Positions 46,201 through 64,000 of a DNA stretch of 64,000 bases are shown piece by piece (position 1 is the first letter of the stretch; each line of letters opens with the position of its first letter). The DNA comes from Owenia fusiformis (Eukaryota; Annelida; Polychaeta; Sabellida; Oweniidae), in assembly GCA_903813345.2 (NCBI GenBank), contig CAIIXF020000005.1, forward strand, positions 22,633,375 through 22,697,374. The letters run 5' to 3'. The notes under the pieces were generated by a model. It worked only from the letters and a program-made list of their open reading frames with translations. It was not told the DNA's origin and made no database searches. The translations under genes and the position numbers were made by a program.

Positions 46201-49200
46201 TTCAATAGTTCGTATGTTGGTACGTGAATTGTTTTGATTATGATTTAAATCTGTAAATTGCTATCGTTGCTTTAGCAGAGAGGTGACGTGTGTTAATTTA
46301 CATGATGCAATGTGTAAGATTTTGATTATTAATCATAATTTAAGTTATCCCAACTGTCGACAAAATGTCCACTGAATTGTCCACTAAATTGTTATGTCTT
46401 ACAATGTCATAGGCGTAGCCAGGAGAGGGTGCGATGGTGCGATCTCACCCCCCCCCCCATAACCGATGAAAATATGGTCATGACAATAGAGGAAGAAAAG
46501 AGCCTTAAAATATGCTTTTTATTTGAAGCTTCTAGCTCAATTTTGAAGGATTGTACACACATTTTTGTAAATTCAAAACAAATCTTACACGTTTTCTGAT
46601 AATCTAATTATGTTCGTATATTCGTTTTGTTTTTGGGTAAGCTTACCCGTTTTTTGACCGGGTACCGGGTACCAAGTTTGAACCCAGCATGGAGGATTTA
46701 CTACCCGGTACCCGGTTTTTTCTACAAACCCTTTCTAGATATCAGCGTCCATTTATTGTAACTCGCGTTTGCTAACATTTGCTCAGTTCTGAGATGAAGG
46801 CCACACGGATAGTAAAAAGGCCAACGTTGGAACTATTTGACCTACATCCCTATTGTCGTAATTAAAATGAAAGTTGAACCCTTCCTCTTTATTTTGATAC
46901 CAAACAACAGCTTGCTAGGTACTTAAAATTAGGTAAACTTTACTCCTCAAAAGTGCAAAAACTTAGCTTCTTATATAAGATGAGATAATCACAATATAGG
47001 GGATTGCAACAATTTCGGAAATTCGCGGAGGTCGAAAGCCACATTTGCGGGACTTCGCGGGACATTGCGGGACACGCGAATTAGCCTAATTTTGATCGAA
47101 TTCGCGGGATAATCCCGCCATTCGCGGGACACTTGACAGCTCTGCACGTGTCATGATGCATTCTGGGAGCCAATCTTCCTTGCGGCATAATCGGGCTCCA
47201 AAATCACCTCCAGTTGTCGGAACTGGAGCAAATACTCGCTGGGCAGTCTACCCTACCGACAATTGTCGCTACGGGATCCAGTCCGCTTTTTTATAGTGTT
47301 TAGTAACTATTTATGTTCACCTCACATATTTTATGATGTGACTTTGCCCGAAAGAATTTTTTTCAAAAAGCTTTCCACGCTTTCTTTAGGAGGTATTTCT
47401 CCCATATGTGGTTCCACTCCAGACACTTCGAATCGTAAATGCGAGAGTACCGACAATTGTCGGTACTCTAGACTTTGCTGTGTTGACACGCTAGAGGACC
47501 GACAAATAAATTGTCATAACGGGAGACTTTGCTGTGTTGACACGCTAGAGGACCGACAAATAAATTGTCGGCACTTTAGCCCCTCCTAGTAGGAAACGCT
47601 AGAGAACCAAATGTCGACAGTGAAGCCACTCCTAATAGGATCTAATAGAGAACCAACCAAAAGTCTGTGGCTCTGCTAAATGCTGTAAAACATGCTAATT
47701 TCGCAAGCATAGTGATTTCGCCTTTATTTGCCTGATTCAAAATCGCGAATTTAGAACTGTGTATTTTTCTGAGTAATGTGGATGAATTAATAGAACAAAT
47801 GAAGAATAAAATCTACTGGTATACATTATTTCTAGTAATTGTGTTTTGTTTATTTTATGCAAGTGTTATACGCAATTATAAAACAAACGTGAAGAAAACT
47901 TAAAAGTCGGTTATAAACAATAAAACATGTACAATATAAAGTTACTTAAAATAAAATACCACCATCAGGGGAATAGCCAGCTTCCAGTCATGTACGCGTG
48001 TAATCGTCAAAAATTGCCTTTCAGTGGGGAGGGGGGGGGGGTGACATACAGGTAAGCAACCCAACCCAAACAAACTTTTTTATTACAAAAATTGATGCAA
48101 CTTCCTTTAAACACCGGACTTCAAACTTGAGCTAGAAGCTTCAAATAAAAAGCATTTGAAAGGTCTTTTCTTTATCGGATCTATTGTTATTGGTAATGGG
48201 GGTTCAGTCGCATCCCCCTGGCTACGCTTATGGATGATAAAACCAGACATCAAAGTCCACGAGCAGTCTTGCGACCCGACCCTACATATCACCAATCAAC
48301 AGGCAACAATAACTCATGACAAGAAAGTTTGTAAGTTTATATTAATAATTAATCTCTTATACTTTTTATTTTTTAATAACAGGAGGCAATCGTGACTGGA
48401 TAATTAGGAAATAACCCTAATTGACATACAACCAACTAGAAAGATAATGTCATAACAATGTTGCACTCAATATTTTCCGAAACAGGTTTCATTTCTTATC
48501 ACAGTTCAGTGCACTTTTATTAGAGACAATTCATTTTGCAGAATGCATTAAATATTAGTATCCATATATTGTGGTTGTAAATCACAAAAAAACATCAGGA
48601 CATCATGAATTAGTAAGCCAAAATTAGTAAACGTTTAAAACGTTTGAGGGTAAGCCAGATCATTGTAGTAGCGCAATGGCTAAAAATATTTATTGAGCTG
48701 CTACTGATATAAAAAGAAATAAAAAGAACAATTTCAAAGCTGGGTCCGCAAAAGAAGCAAAATGTATATTCTAGACACAGAAAAAATTCGGCTGAAAGAG
48801 GGAATCGAACTCGAACCGCGTGCATAGTAGTCAAGGACGCTAACCACTATACTACCAATGAACAATGTAAAGGGGTGAAACTAGTGTATTTAGTTTTGAA
48901 AATGTCGGTTTTGTATTGAAGCTTGTAAGACAATTTCGATGGAAGATGCATCAATTTTTGTCGAAATAAATTATGGCTCACTATAAGTTAATACGATTCT
49001 ATCGCAAAAGAAGCACTATGCCCCCTCCCCCTCAAAAGAGTCGTGCTCGCTAACCACTAGGCTACCAGTGATGTGGATGTTCGGGAAAGTAAAAGTAGAG
49101 AGTGGATTCATTTTTGAAAATGTCGGCTCTCTAGCAAATCCACGTATGAGCCACTTGCGTACCGACAATTGTCGGTTCTCTATCTGGCCCTACTAGGTTA

Positions 49201-49386
49201 CAATAGAGTGCTGACAATTGTCGGTACCCCAGCAAATATCCACTGGACAGTCTCCAGAACTGATAATTGTCGCTCGGTCCTGGAGCCACTCCGAAAAGAT
49301 TGAAGTGAGATTACCTTTAATGTGACATGATTTCCACGGGTCCAATGCAGAACATAACCTTTCTTCACACATTTCTCCATTGCCAT
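38788..49386 (-). CDS. DOK-family adaptor (PH + PTB), complete, 3 exons
   Basis: Exons on minus: 49386-49315, 44808-44298, 40211-38788; GT-AG junctions with matching phases give 668 codons. Exon 1 ([20 protein letters not shown]...) and the start of exon 2 ([12 protein letters not shown]) form the N-terminal strands of a PH domain (about residues 6-125). Residues about 195-300 form an IRS-type PTB domain: [11 protein letters not shown] and [18 protein letters not shown], then GNEIF, the hallmark of DOK1/2/3. The tail (about 305-668) is polar with YAEL, YDRI, YADI, YSQI and YSEI. DOK proteins are recruited to phosphotyrosine receptors at the membrane and dampen Ras/MAPK signalling. The frame is open upstream of the chosen Met, but the PH domain would start right after it. 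Which vertebrate DOK it matches is not decidable here. Confidence 0.88.
40924..41681. mobile_element. Foldback MITE with TTAA target duplication
   Basis: GGTGCTATGGAAGTTAACAG opens the element and its inverse closes it, with TTAA directly outside on both sides. Arms of about 310-340 bp are nearly perfect, leaving a short loop near 41250-41370. TTAA targeting is typical of piggyBac and Kolobok elements. No coding capacity. It is in intron 2 of the DOK gene. Confidence 0.9.
42009..42112. repeat. GGAT/GGGT tetranucleotide microsatellite
   Basis: Runs of GGAT followed by GGGT and mixed copies over about 100 bp; open frames on both strands here are low-complexity artefacts. Confidence 0.95.
42113..44297. 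other. DOK intron 2, no exon or element resolved
   Basis: AT-rich intronic DNA with an AATA/AAATA microsatellite at about 43045-43090, CAATACA-like short repeats near 43350-43430 and a C run at 43678-43690. No domain-bearing frame on either strand. Confidence 0.45.
44298..44808 (-). CDS. DOK gene exon 2: rest of the PH domain and linker
   Basis: From acceptor [28 protein letters not shown] starts the second PH strand. [20 protein letters not shown] is the C-terminal PH helix with its conserved tryptophan. The rest ([13 protein letters not shown] ... [13 protein letters not shown]) is a linker to the PTB domain. The exon leaves one base (G) to complete the first PTB glycine codon. Confidence 0.88.
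44940..45120. repeat. Dispersed repeat containing GGC(A/C)GCCATTTTG phrases
   Basis: ATGGCAGCCATTTTGAAATT, GTGGCCATCTTGAAAATG and ACGAAAAATGAAGGCCATTT recall 27300-27370, 18360-18400 and the 61.7-62.4 kb tract. Old family, boundaries unclear. Confidence 0.45.
45268..47144. mobile_element. Element A, copy 1, with 6-bp target duplication, interrupted by a hAT-like insert
   Basis: Starts CAGTACTGTCAACCCCCAAA and ends GACACTTGACAGCTCTG, with CACGTG immediately outside on both sides (45262-45267 and 47145-47150). Termini are short inverted repeats (CAGTACTGTCAA versus CAGAGCTGTCAA). Both subterminal regions are crowded with TTCGCGGGA(T/C) and GCGGGACATT motifs in inverted orientation. Without its insert it is about 965 bp. 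No transposase frame. The same ends, with a different 6-bp duplication, occur at 50015-51760. Confidence 0.88.
45829..46732. mobile_element. hAT-like foldback element nested in Element A, 8-bp TSD
   Basis: Begins AGGGTTTGTAGAAAAAACCG and ends with its inverse, flanked by the 8-bp duplication TTCTAGAT at 45821-45828 and 46733-46740. Both ends carry GGGTACCGGGTA repeats. Arms of about 320 bp pair (including AAAAAGCATTTTAAG and GCGTAGCCAGG), leaving a short centre near 46150-46400. The 8-bp duplication fits hAT; there is no transposase. Related fragment at 48085-48240. Confidence 0.88.
47215..47600. repeat. Cluster of CCGACAATTGTCGG palindromes
   Basis: ACCGACAATTGTCGGTAC at 47447-47466 and relatives at 47214, 47256, 47498 and 47552, the last two with AATA inserted in the centre. 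The block AGACTTTGCTGTGTTGACAC then GCTAGAGGACCGACAAATAA is directly repeated at about 47469 and 47523. Similar palindromes return at 49160-49275. Confidence 0.75.
48085..48240. repeat. Fragment related to the hAT-like element at 45829
   Basis: ACTTCCTTTAAACACC, GAGCTAGAAGCTTCAAATAA then AAAGCATTT, and CCCCCTGGCTACGC occur in the same order as in the left arm of the nested element. No termini seen. Confidence 0.6.
48793..48862 (-). repeat. tRNA-like SINE head or tRNA pseudogene
   Basis: On the minus strand GGTAGTATAGTGGTTAGCGT looks like a D-arm/A-box and GGTTCGAGTTCGATTCCCTC like a T-arm/B-box. The spacing is tRNA-like, but the anticodon stem and acceptor stem do not pair, so a functional tRNA is unlikely. 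A second A-box-like copy (GGTAGCCTAGTGGTTAGCGA) is at about 49043-49070, also minus. Confidence 0.5.
49160..49285. repeat. Second cluster of ACCGACAATTGTCGGT palindromes
   Basis: Sites at 49160, 49211 and 49259. The 49231-49285 segment (AGCAAATATCCACTGGACAG ... AATTGTCGCT) is a direct repeat of 47228-47275. It lies about 30 bp beyond the 3' end of DOK exon 1, inside intron 1. Confidence 0.7.
49315..49386 (-). CDS. DOK gene exon 1: start and first PH strand
   Basis: Minus-strand reading gives [20 protein letters not shown] then VTLK and donor AAG|GTAATC. The K-K-G-Y-V-L-x-W pattern is a typical first strand of a PH domain, and the phase (0) and sequence join directly to [10 protein letters not shown] in exon 2. 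Two Met codons, two residues apart, are candidate starts. Confidence 0.8.
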
Positions 49387-49754
49387 GCTTTTAATAATAA
49401 GGCATTCTAGGTTATTGAGTAGATCTCTTGCAAAATATAATATTCTTGGAACACGGAAGTTTTTTTTAACTTTTGGGAGTGAAGCATCGTGGGAAATTGA
49501 AATAAATAAATCATAATATTTGTTGAAATTATTTGTTATCAAAGTTAGAATACGTATAAAAACGTTATTAAGCCTTTGTTAAATTTTTTATGGGCCTTAT
49601 ACTAATAGGCTACCGGGGTAAAAAGATGTTAAACTATCGAAGAATCGAGATTTTACCTTAAGTGGGCGATAATAGAGTGCGATCAAAACAAATGAAATGA
49701 TCCAAACCCCTTCGGTGCACTAGTCTTCATCTTCATACTATTTTAGCTAATATA

Positions 49755-49870
49755 GACACAGATCCGGAGCCAGATCCAGCCCCTATTGGTAGTAGGCTCG
49801 AAGGATATTTATTGAGCCTAGACACAGAGGAGGTAATCTGGCAGAGGTTTCGTGAATAGTCTATAGACAA
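49755..49870 (-). repeat. Repeat shared with 10165-10412 (inverse)
   Basis: ACAGATCCGGAGCCAGATCC then AGCCCCTATTGGTAGTAG, and AGACACAGAGGAGGTAATCT, match the inverse of segments at 10318-10412 and about 10160-10180. Probably retrotransposon or SINE debris. Confidence 0.6.
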
Positions 49871-50014
49871 GTGCGCACATTTTATAATGGCTTCTAAAGA
49901 TCGTAGAAAAAGGGTAAGGAAGATGCATCTGTACTGTAGTCCTTATACTAGTTATAGGCCCTGGACTATAGAATTAAGTGTCTAGGCACCTTTTCACTTC
50001 AGTTTTTTCTTTCA

Positions 50015-51760
50015 CAGTACTGTCAACCCCCAAAGATTTTCTCGCGGGACAGATTTTTTAGACCTAATGCCGAATATTCGAGGGATTTCGCGGGACATCC
50101 ACCTAAATTCGCGGGATTTCGCGGGACATTTAAGGGATTTGCGTGATTGCGCTAATAGGTCAAATTTTGATCAAATTCGCGGGATTTCGCGGGACCGTTC
50201 GAGGGACAAACACGCTAATTGCGGGACAGTTAGCAGGGTTACCACCAAAGACTTCATAGAGATATAGCTTTTTTTAGACAAAGTGCCCTAAATTCGCGGG
50301 ATTTTGCGGGACATCCACCTAAATTTGCGGGATGTCGCAGGACATTCTTGAAAGGGATCTACGTGATTGGGGCTTAATGTAAAAGTTCTCAAATGAAACT
50401 TTCAGATACTGATTTATCAAATATAATGCACTTAACTTAGTAAACGTCAACACAATTCCACACAATACGCATAGAAATATTATTAAACTACGGGGTGGTC
50501 AAAAATATGGAAACCCTAATACCATTTTCCTCATATCTTTGTCATTTTAAAAAATAACTCCCTGATATTTTACACTTAAGTACATCATTCAATTTGCTTC
50601 CAGCCTAACTTATTTCACGACCATCAGATTGATAGTCACAATGTTACAGTACTCTAAAAAACATGCCCAGTGGCCACTATTGGGTTGTGAGGAAACTTGA
50701 CTCATCGTCTAAAATGTCCCTACCTGTGGGGATATGGCAGAGATAGGGTATATGAGAATGACCTCGAGACAATTGCAAACCTCAAAAGTGAGATAATTTG
50801 TGTCATTCAGGCCATACCTGCTGAGGAATGTGTTCGGCTCATTGACAACTGCAATGTCCAAATCTGAAGCATGTTATTTTAAGTGCTGTAAAATTGTGTC
50901 TATCAGTCCGATGGTCATGAAATATAATAGGGTGGTAGAAAATTGAATGATGTACAAATGTGTGAAATATCAGGGAGTAATTTCTTAAAGTGACAAAGAT
51001 ATAAGGAAAGTGCAGGGTTTCCGTTTTTTGACCACCCTGTATCAAAAAACCACGCTTTAGTTGTGAGTACCGTAATCCAACACGAAATTCAAAAATTCTG
51101 AACAATACTTTGCACTTAGGTGTTCGTGACCAACTATGAAACATTTAACCCCATAGTGTTACATATTAAAATGTACCTAGTATTCATATTGGGGTTCGAT
51201 TAATCTACATCAAATTATAGGGAGTCAGGTTTCTTTTCGAGATATCAGTGTTCATTTATTGGAACTCGCGTTTGCTAACATTTGCTCAGTTCTTAGATGA
51301 AGGCCGTGACACGCGTAGTAAAAGGGCCAACGTCTTGGAACTATACGTGACATACATCCCTATTTTCGTAATTAAAATGAAAATTGCACTCTTCCTCTTT
51401 ATTTTGATACCAAATAACGGCATACTAGGGACGCCAACTATGGTGTTATTTCCCATCAGGTTTATAAATGGACTATATGCTCTTTTCAAAAGCAGTCTTC
51501 GATGATTTGATGAACTGGGAGTTTGGCAGCACTTTTCAAATTAGGTAAACTTTACTCCCCAAAGTGCAAAAACTTAGCTTCTTAATCACAAGATAATCAC
51601 AATTATTTAGCCTCGGGGATTGTTACAATTTTGAAAATTCGCGGAGGTCATAGCCGACATTCGCGGAACTTTGCGGGACATTGCGGGACACGCGAATTCG
51701 CCAAATTTTGATCAAATTCCCGGAATATTCCCGCCATTCGCGGGACACTTGACAGCTCTG
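50015..51760. mobile_element. Element A, copy 2, with 6-bp target duplication
   Basis: Same ends as 45268-47144 (CAGTACTGTCAACCCCCAAA and GACACTTGACAGCTCTG), here flanked by CTTTCA at 50009-50014 and 51761-51766. It shares the TTCGCGGGATTTCGCGGGAC blocks and the GATTAATCTACATCAAATTA interior with copy 1. It carries a TA-flanked foldback insert (50491-51039) and about 100 bp absent from copy 1. No transposase. Confidence 0.88.
50491..51039. mobile_element. TA-flanked foldback MITE nested in Element A copy 2
   Basis: CGGGGTGGTCAAAAATATGG at the left and the inverse form CCGTTTTTTGACCACCCTG at the right, each next to TA. Arms of about 120 bp pair (ATATCTTTGTCA, CTCCCTGATATTT, CATCATTCAATTT). 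No coding capacity. Confidence 0.85.
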
Positions 51761-51766
51761 CTTTCA

Positions 51767-53520
51767 TGATGCATTTGGTTCGGGGATGGCTGCTAATATT
51801 TCTCTTGACACCCCATGATATAAATGAGAATAAGCATGATGTAGCGAAAACAGAGCCGATGGAAAGGGGGTTTGTCACGTAATCACGTCAGGTGGTAATA
51901 CGTTTTCACGTCGCATGTTACTAATCAGAATTACTTTCACGTTTCACGTCCTTGATCATCAAAATATTACATTCATGTTTCACGAAGATCAAATATCATT
52001 ACATTAAATTCACGTTTCACTGGCATTAAATAAATCGCTGAACCGTCCAATTGCGAAATTATACTTTTGATGTAGAATGTTTGGATTTCACAGCGGTAAT
52101 GGAAGATGTCAAACTGGCAATTATCAACACTTATGTAAAAACGAAGTTAATTTTGCTTGCAAAGTCCAGATGATGGTCACAAAGTCCAGATATCTCAGTA
52201 TATCAGGTCGATCTTTGTATTCGCCGGATTGGCTTGCTACTGGGTATTGGTTGAATTTCTACTAAGTTGTTATTCTCGACCAATCAAAATAAAATAAATT
52301 AAAATATTAAAATATCCCGATGGTATTACACCTCTCTTATGTTAATCTTTGTCGCGTTTTGTAACTGGTGTTCTGATTGGCTAAAAACAGAAAAGTTTAT
52401 AATTACATTTGAGTTTACAAAGTCAACAAATAAGATGTATCACAAAAGCGAATGTAGGATCAAATGTATTCTCGCCAAATAAAGTTTCATTTATTCTGAC
52501 AACGTAGCACGAAATAACGAGACTGAACGGCGTCACAGAGTTCTCATTATTCAAAATACGATGCACAAGGCAATGTTTATTGACTTCATAATGCACGGGG
52601 TTAACTTCATGAATGTCTGCATGGGCCTGCATGACTTGCATTTCACGTTTCTCATTCAATCAAAATCTACTAAAATGCTGCACGCCCGAAGCCTTTCCAT
52701 AGGCTCAAAACAAAACTCCTTCTGCAAACTGTAGGTAGCATAAATACCCAATGTAATTCATTCTGGACTTGTTTTTGCTACTTATTTAGACTCTTTTAAA
52801 TCATGATTTTCGTTCACAGTATGACTACTTTCATTATGAATCGGTGTATATTAGGATGTATTACATACCTAGCGAAGCATTTGTATGGAAGTCAATGGGA
52901 AAGTTAGCGAGCTATATCCACCGATATTGCCCGATTACCCCGATATAGCCCGCTTACCTCGTTTTGATATTAGATTTCTATAATAACCATGATAATATCA
53001 TGATGTCACGTCATTGATACAAAGTAACCATGGGAACAAAGGCATGTAATACATCAGTTATGTCACTATTCGTTCTTGCCCAAATATAGAGCCTCCCAAG
53101 GTCAGCCTATATTGGGAGAACTCAGGCATATTTCACGTCATAGTGACATAACCTCTAAATATAGTATGGTAAGTTATTTAAATCCAATTTTTTACATAGA
53201 GTCAAGTGAAAGCAATTTCATAACCAAATTTACAAACCTACCTCTACACTTTTCCATAAATCGAGTCCAAATGGCTGTGAAAAACAAGTCCGGAACAATT
53301 TATGTTTGGTAGTATTTGACACCGTGTGTGTGTGATCACATAGAATATTGAGAAATTTCGGCTGCTTATTCATTTTGTAAATAAACATGATTTTTAATTT
53401 AGTTTCAAACCCAGGGTTTCAAATACAAATATGAGGATTTGCTAAACGGAATTCTGTTTCATTTTATTAAATTAAAGCATGAGTAACAATGATTTTAGTC
53501 TCAAGGATCGTAAATTCAGC
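51767..53520. other. Intergenic stretch upstream of DDX41
   Basis: A cluster of CACGTTTCACG-like phrases lies at 51880-52025 (six or so). An inverted pair GTTATGTCACTA (about 53057) and TAGTGACATAAC (about 53138) bounds a small hairpin-like repeat. Open frames at 52077-52265, 52423-52659 and 53076-53312 show no domain. Promoter location is not evident. Confidence 0.35.
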
Positions 53521-54163
53521 CCAAAACACAACAGTGTAACTGTACTGTGGTCGTGGATGATGATTTGCTATCTGGTTCCAAATTGAATGATGGGGAGAAT
53601 AGTACAACCATAAAGATAAAGATGTACCCTAAATGTGGAAATATAGCATTGGCTGATCCAGAAGTAACAAGGCGGGGAGGGGGCAAAATTTTGGGCCCAA
53701 AATGTTTTTTTGAGACCAAAAAGGGGGGGGGGGGGTGGCCCCATGGGATCATCAGCGTATAGTGACAGCCTTTAGACAACTTCCATTGAATTACCCAGCA
53801 AATAAAGAAAAATTTTAGTGTAGATTGCTTCTATAGTGAACAAGCATTTCAATTTCGCAATTTTGATGAAGGATAAAATAGCAAAGATAAACACTTGCAA
53901 TTCTGGCCTTATTTCATGATTAGGCACATGTTAGATCTATATGACATACACATAGGCCTACGAGTGCTGAATTTCATATAGCAAATCCATGTATGAAACT
54001 AAATTATAAAATTTAACGCTTAAAAGTCTGTAGGTATGTGGGAAGGAGGTTTTTTATACAAAACCTGTGAATTTTAATCTTAGTACATCTCTACCCATAT
54101 CAAACTGTATGGGAAAGTTTATGTTACTCTTTTGGTCTTTCATGAATGTTTCATTGGACTTAA

Positions 54164-63793
<9,630 letters not shown>

Positions 63794-64000
63794 TGAAAGG
63801 AAAATATTTTTTAAAAAACAGTTCCATTAACTATGAACATTAATTAAACCAAAACCTTGATTTTGGACTGTCTTATGAGATATTATTAGGCAATAGGCAT
63901 TATTATTATTAACTCTATCAAGTCTTGTAGGGAAGACCATTCAAGTCAGTAATATTTTCATTATTGTAAAGTCTGGTTTCTTCCCAGAACAGGTCATACA

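Noticed and set aside
48793-48862. Functional tRNA gene on the minus strand
   Set aside because: A- and B-box-like phrases are present, but the acceptor and anticodon stems do not pair; kept only as a tRNA-like repeat.
53516-53779. Proline-rich minus-strand protein
   Set aside because: Low-complexity G/C runs (AAGGGGGGGG and GGCGGGGAGGG) generate it; looks like a decayed repeat terminus.

Overview
This is a eukaryotic, almost certainly animal, nuclear window. It is AT-rich, its genes are split by canonical GT-AG introns, and it contains two families that point to Metazoa: a DOK-type PH+PTB adaptor and a CCDC172-like coiled-coil protein. The repeat content (LINE 3' fragments, mariner-like and hAT-like elements, many long-inverted-repeat MITEs, 33-bp and 132-bp tandem arrays) resembles a marine invertebrate genome. 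I cannot name the species, and nothing here looks bacterial.

Three protein-coding genes can be assembled exon by exon with matching splice phases. (1) A complete 10-exon CCDC172-like gene on + (11712-31073, 485 codons), with introns heavily invaded by repeats and a long C-terminal extension. (2) A complete 3-exon DOK-family gene on - (49386 down to 38788, 668 codons): start of the PH domain, rest of the PH domain, then the PTB domain and a Tyr-rich tail. (3) The 5' 385 codons of DDX41 on + (54164 to the right edge), eight exons up to the DEAD box; the second helicase lobe lies outside the window. At the left edge there is a probable last exon of an SH2-like protein (847-975) and two weaker exon candidates (3820-3979, 6189-6231).

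Most of the rest is mobile DNA. Left region (1-11.7 kb): a 33-bp minisatellite, a foldback MITE with TA flanks, an internally deleted mariner-like element, several inverted-repeat elements, and LINE 3' remnants. CCDC172 introns: a recent 599-bp tandem duplication, then (18.6-24.8 kb) two oppositely oriented arrays of one 132-bp satellite around a 3.1-kb core that holds a decayed mariner, then a 33-bp minisatellite that ends exactly on a splice acceptor. 31-38 kb: long-inverted-repeat elements. 40.9-41.7 kb: a TTAA-flanked foldback MITE. 45-52 kb, in and beyond DOK intron 1: two copies of one element with 6-bp target duplications, one carrying a hAT-like insert with an 8-bp duplication and the other a TA-flanked foldback. 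DDX41 introns: LINE pieces, a hAT-like insertion right behind a splice donor, a TA-flanked element and a minisatellite.

I found no CRISPR array, rRNA, intact tRNA or prokaryote-style operon. The most distinctive structures are the inverted satellite arms, the minisatellite/splice-acceptor overlap in the CCDC172-like gene, and the 6-bp-TSD element family. The three assembled genes (a putative ciliary coiled-coil protein, a signalling adaptor, an RNA helicase) show no evident functional link; they are simply neighbours.
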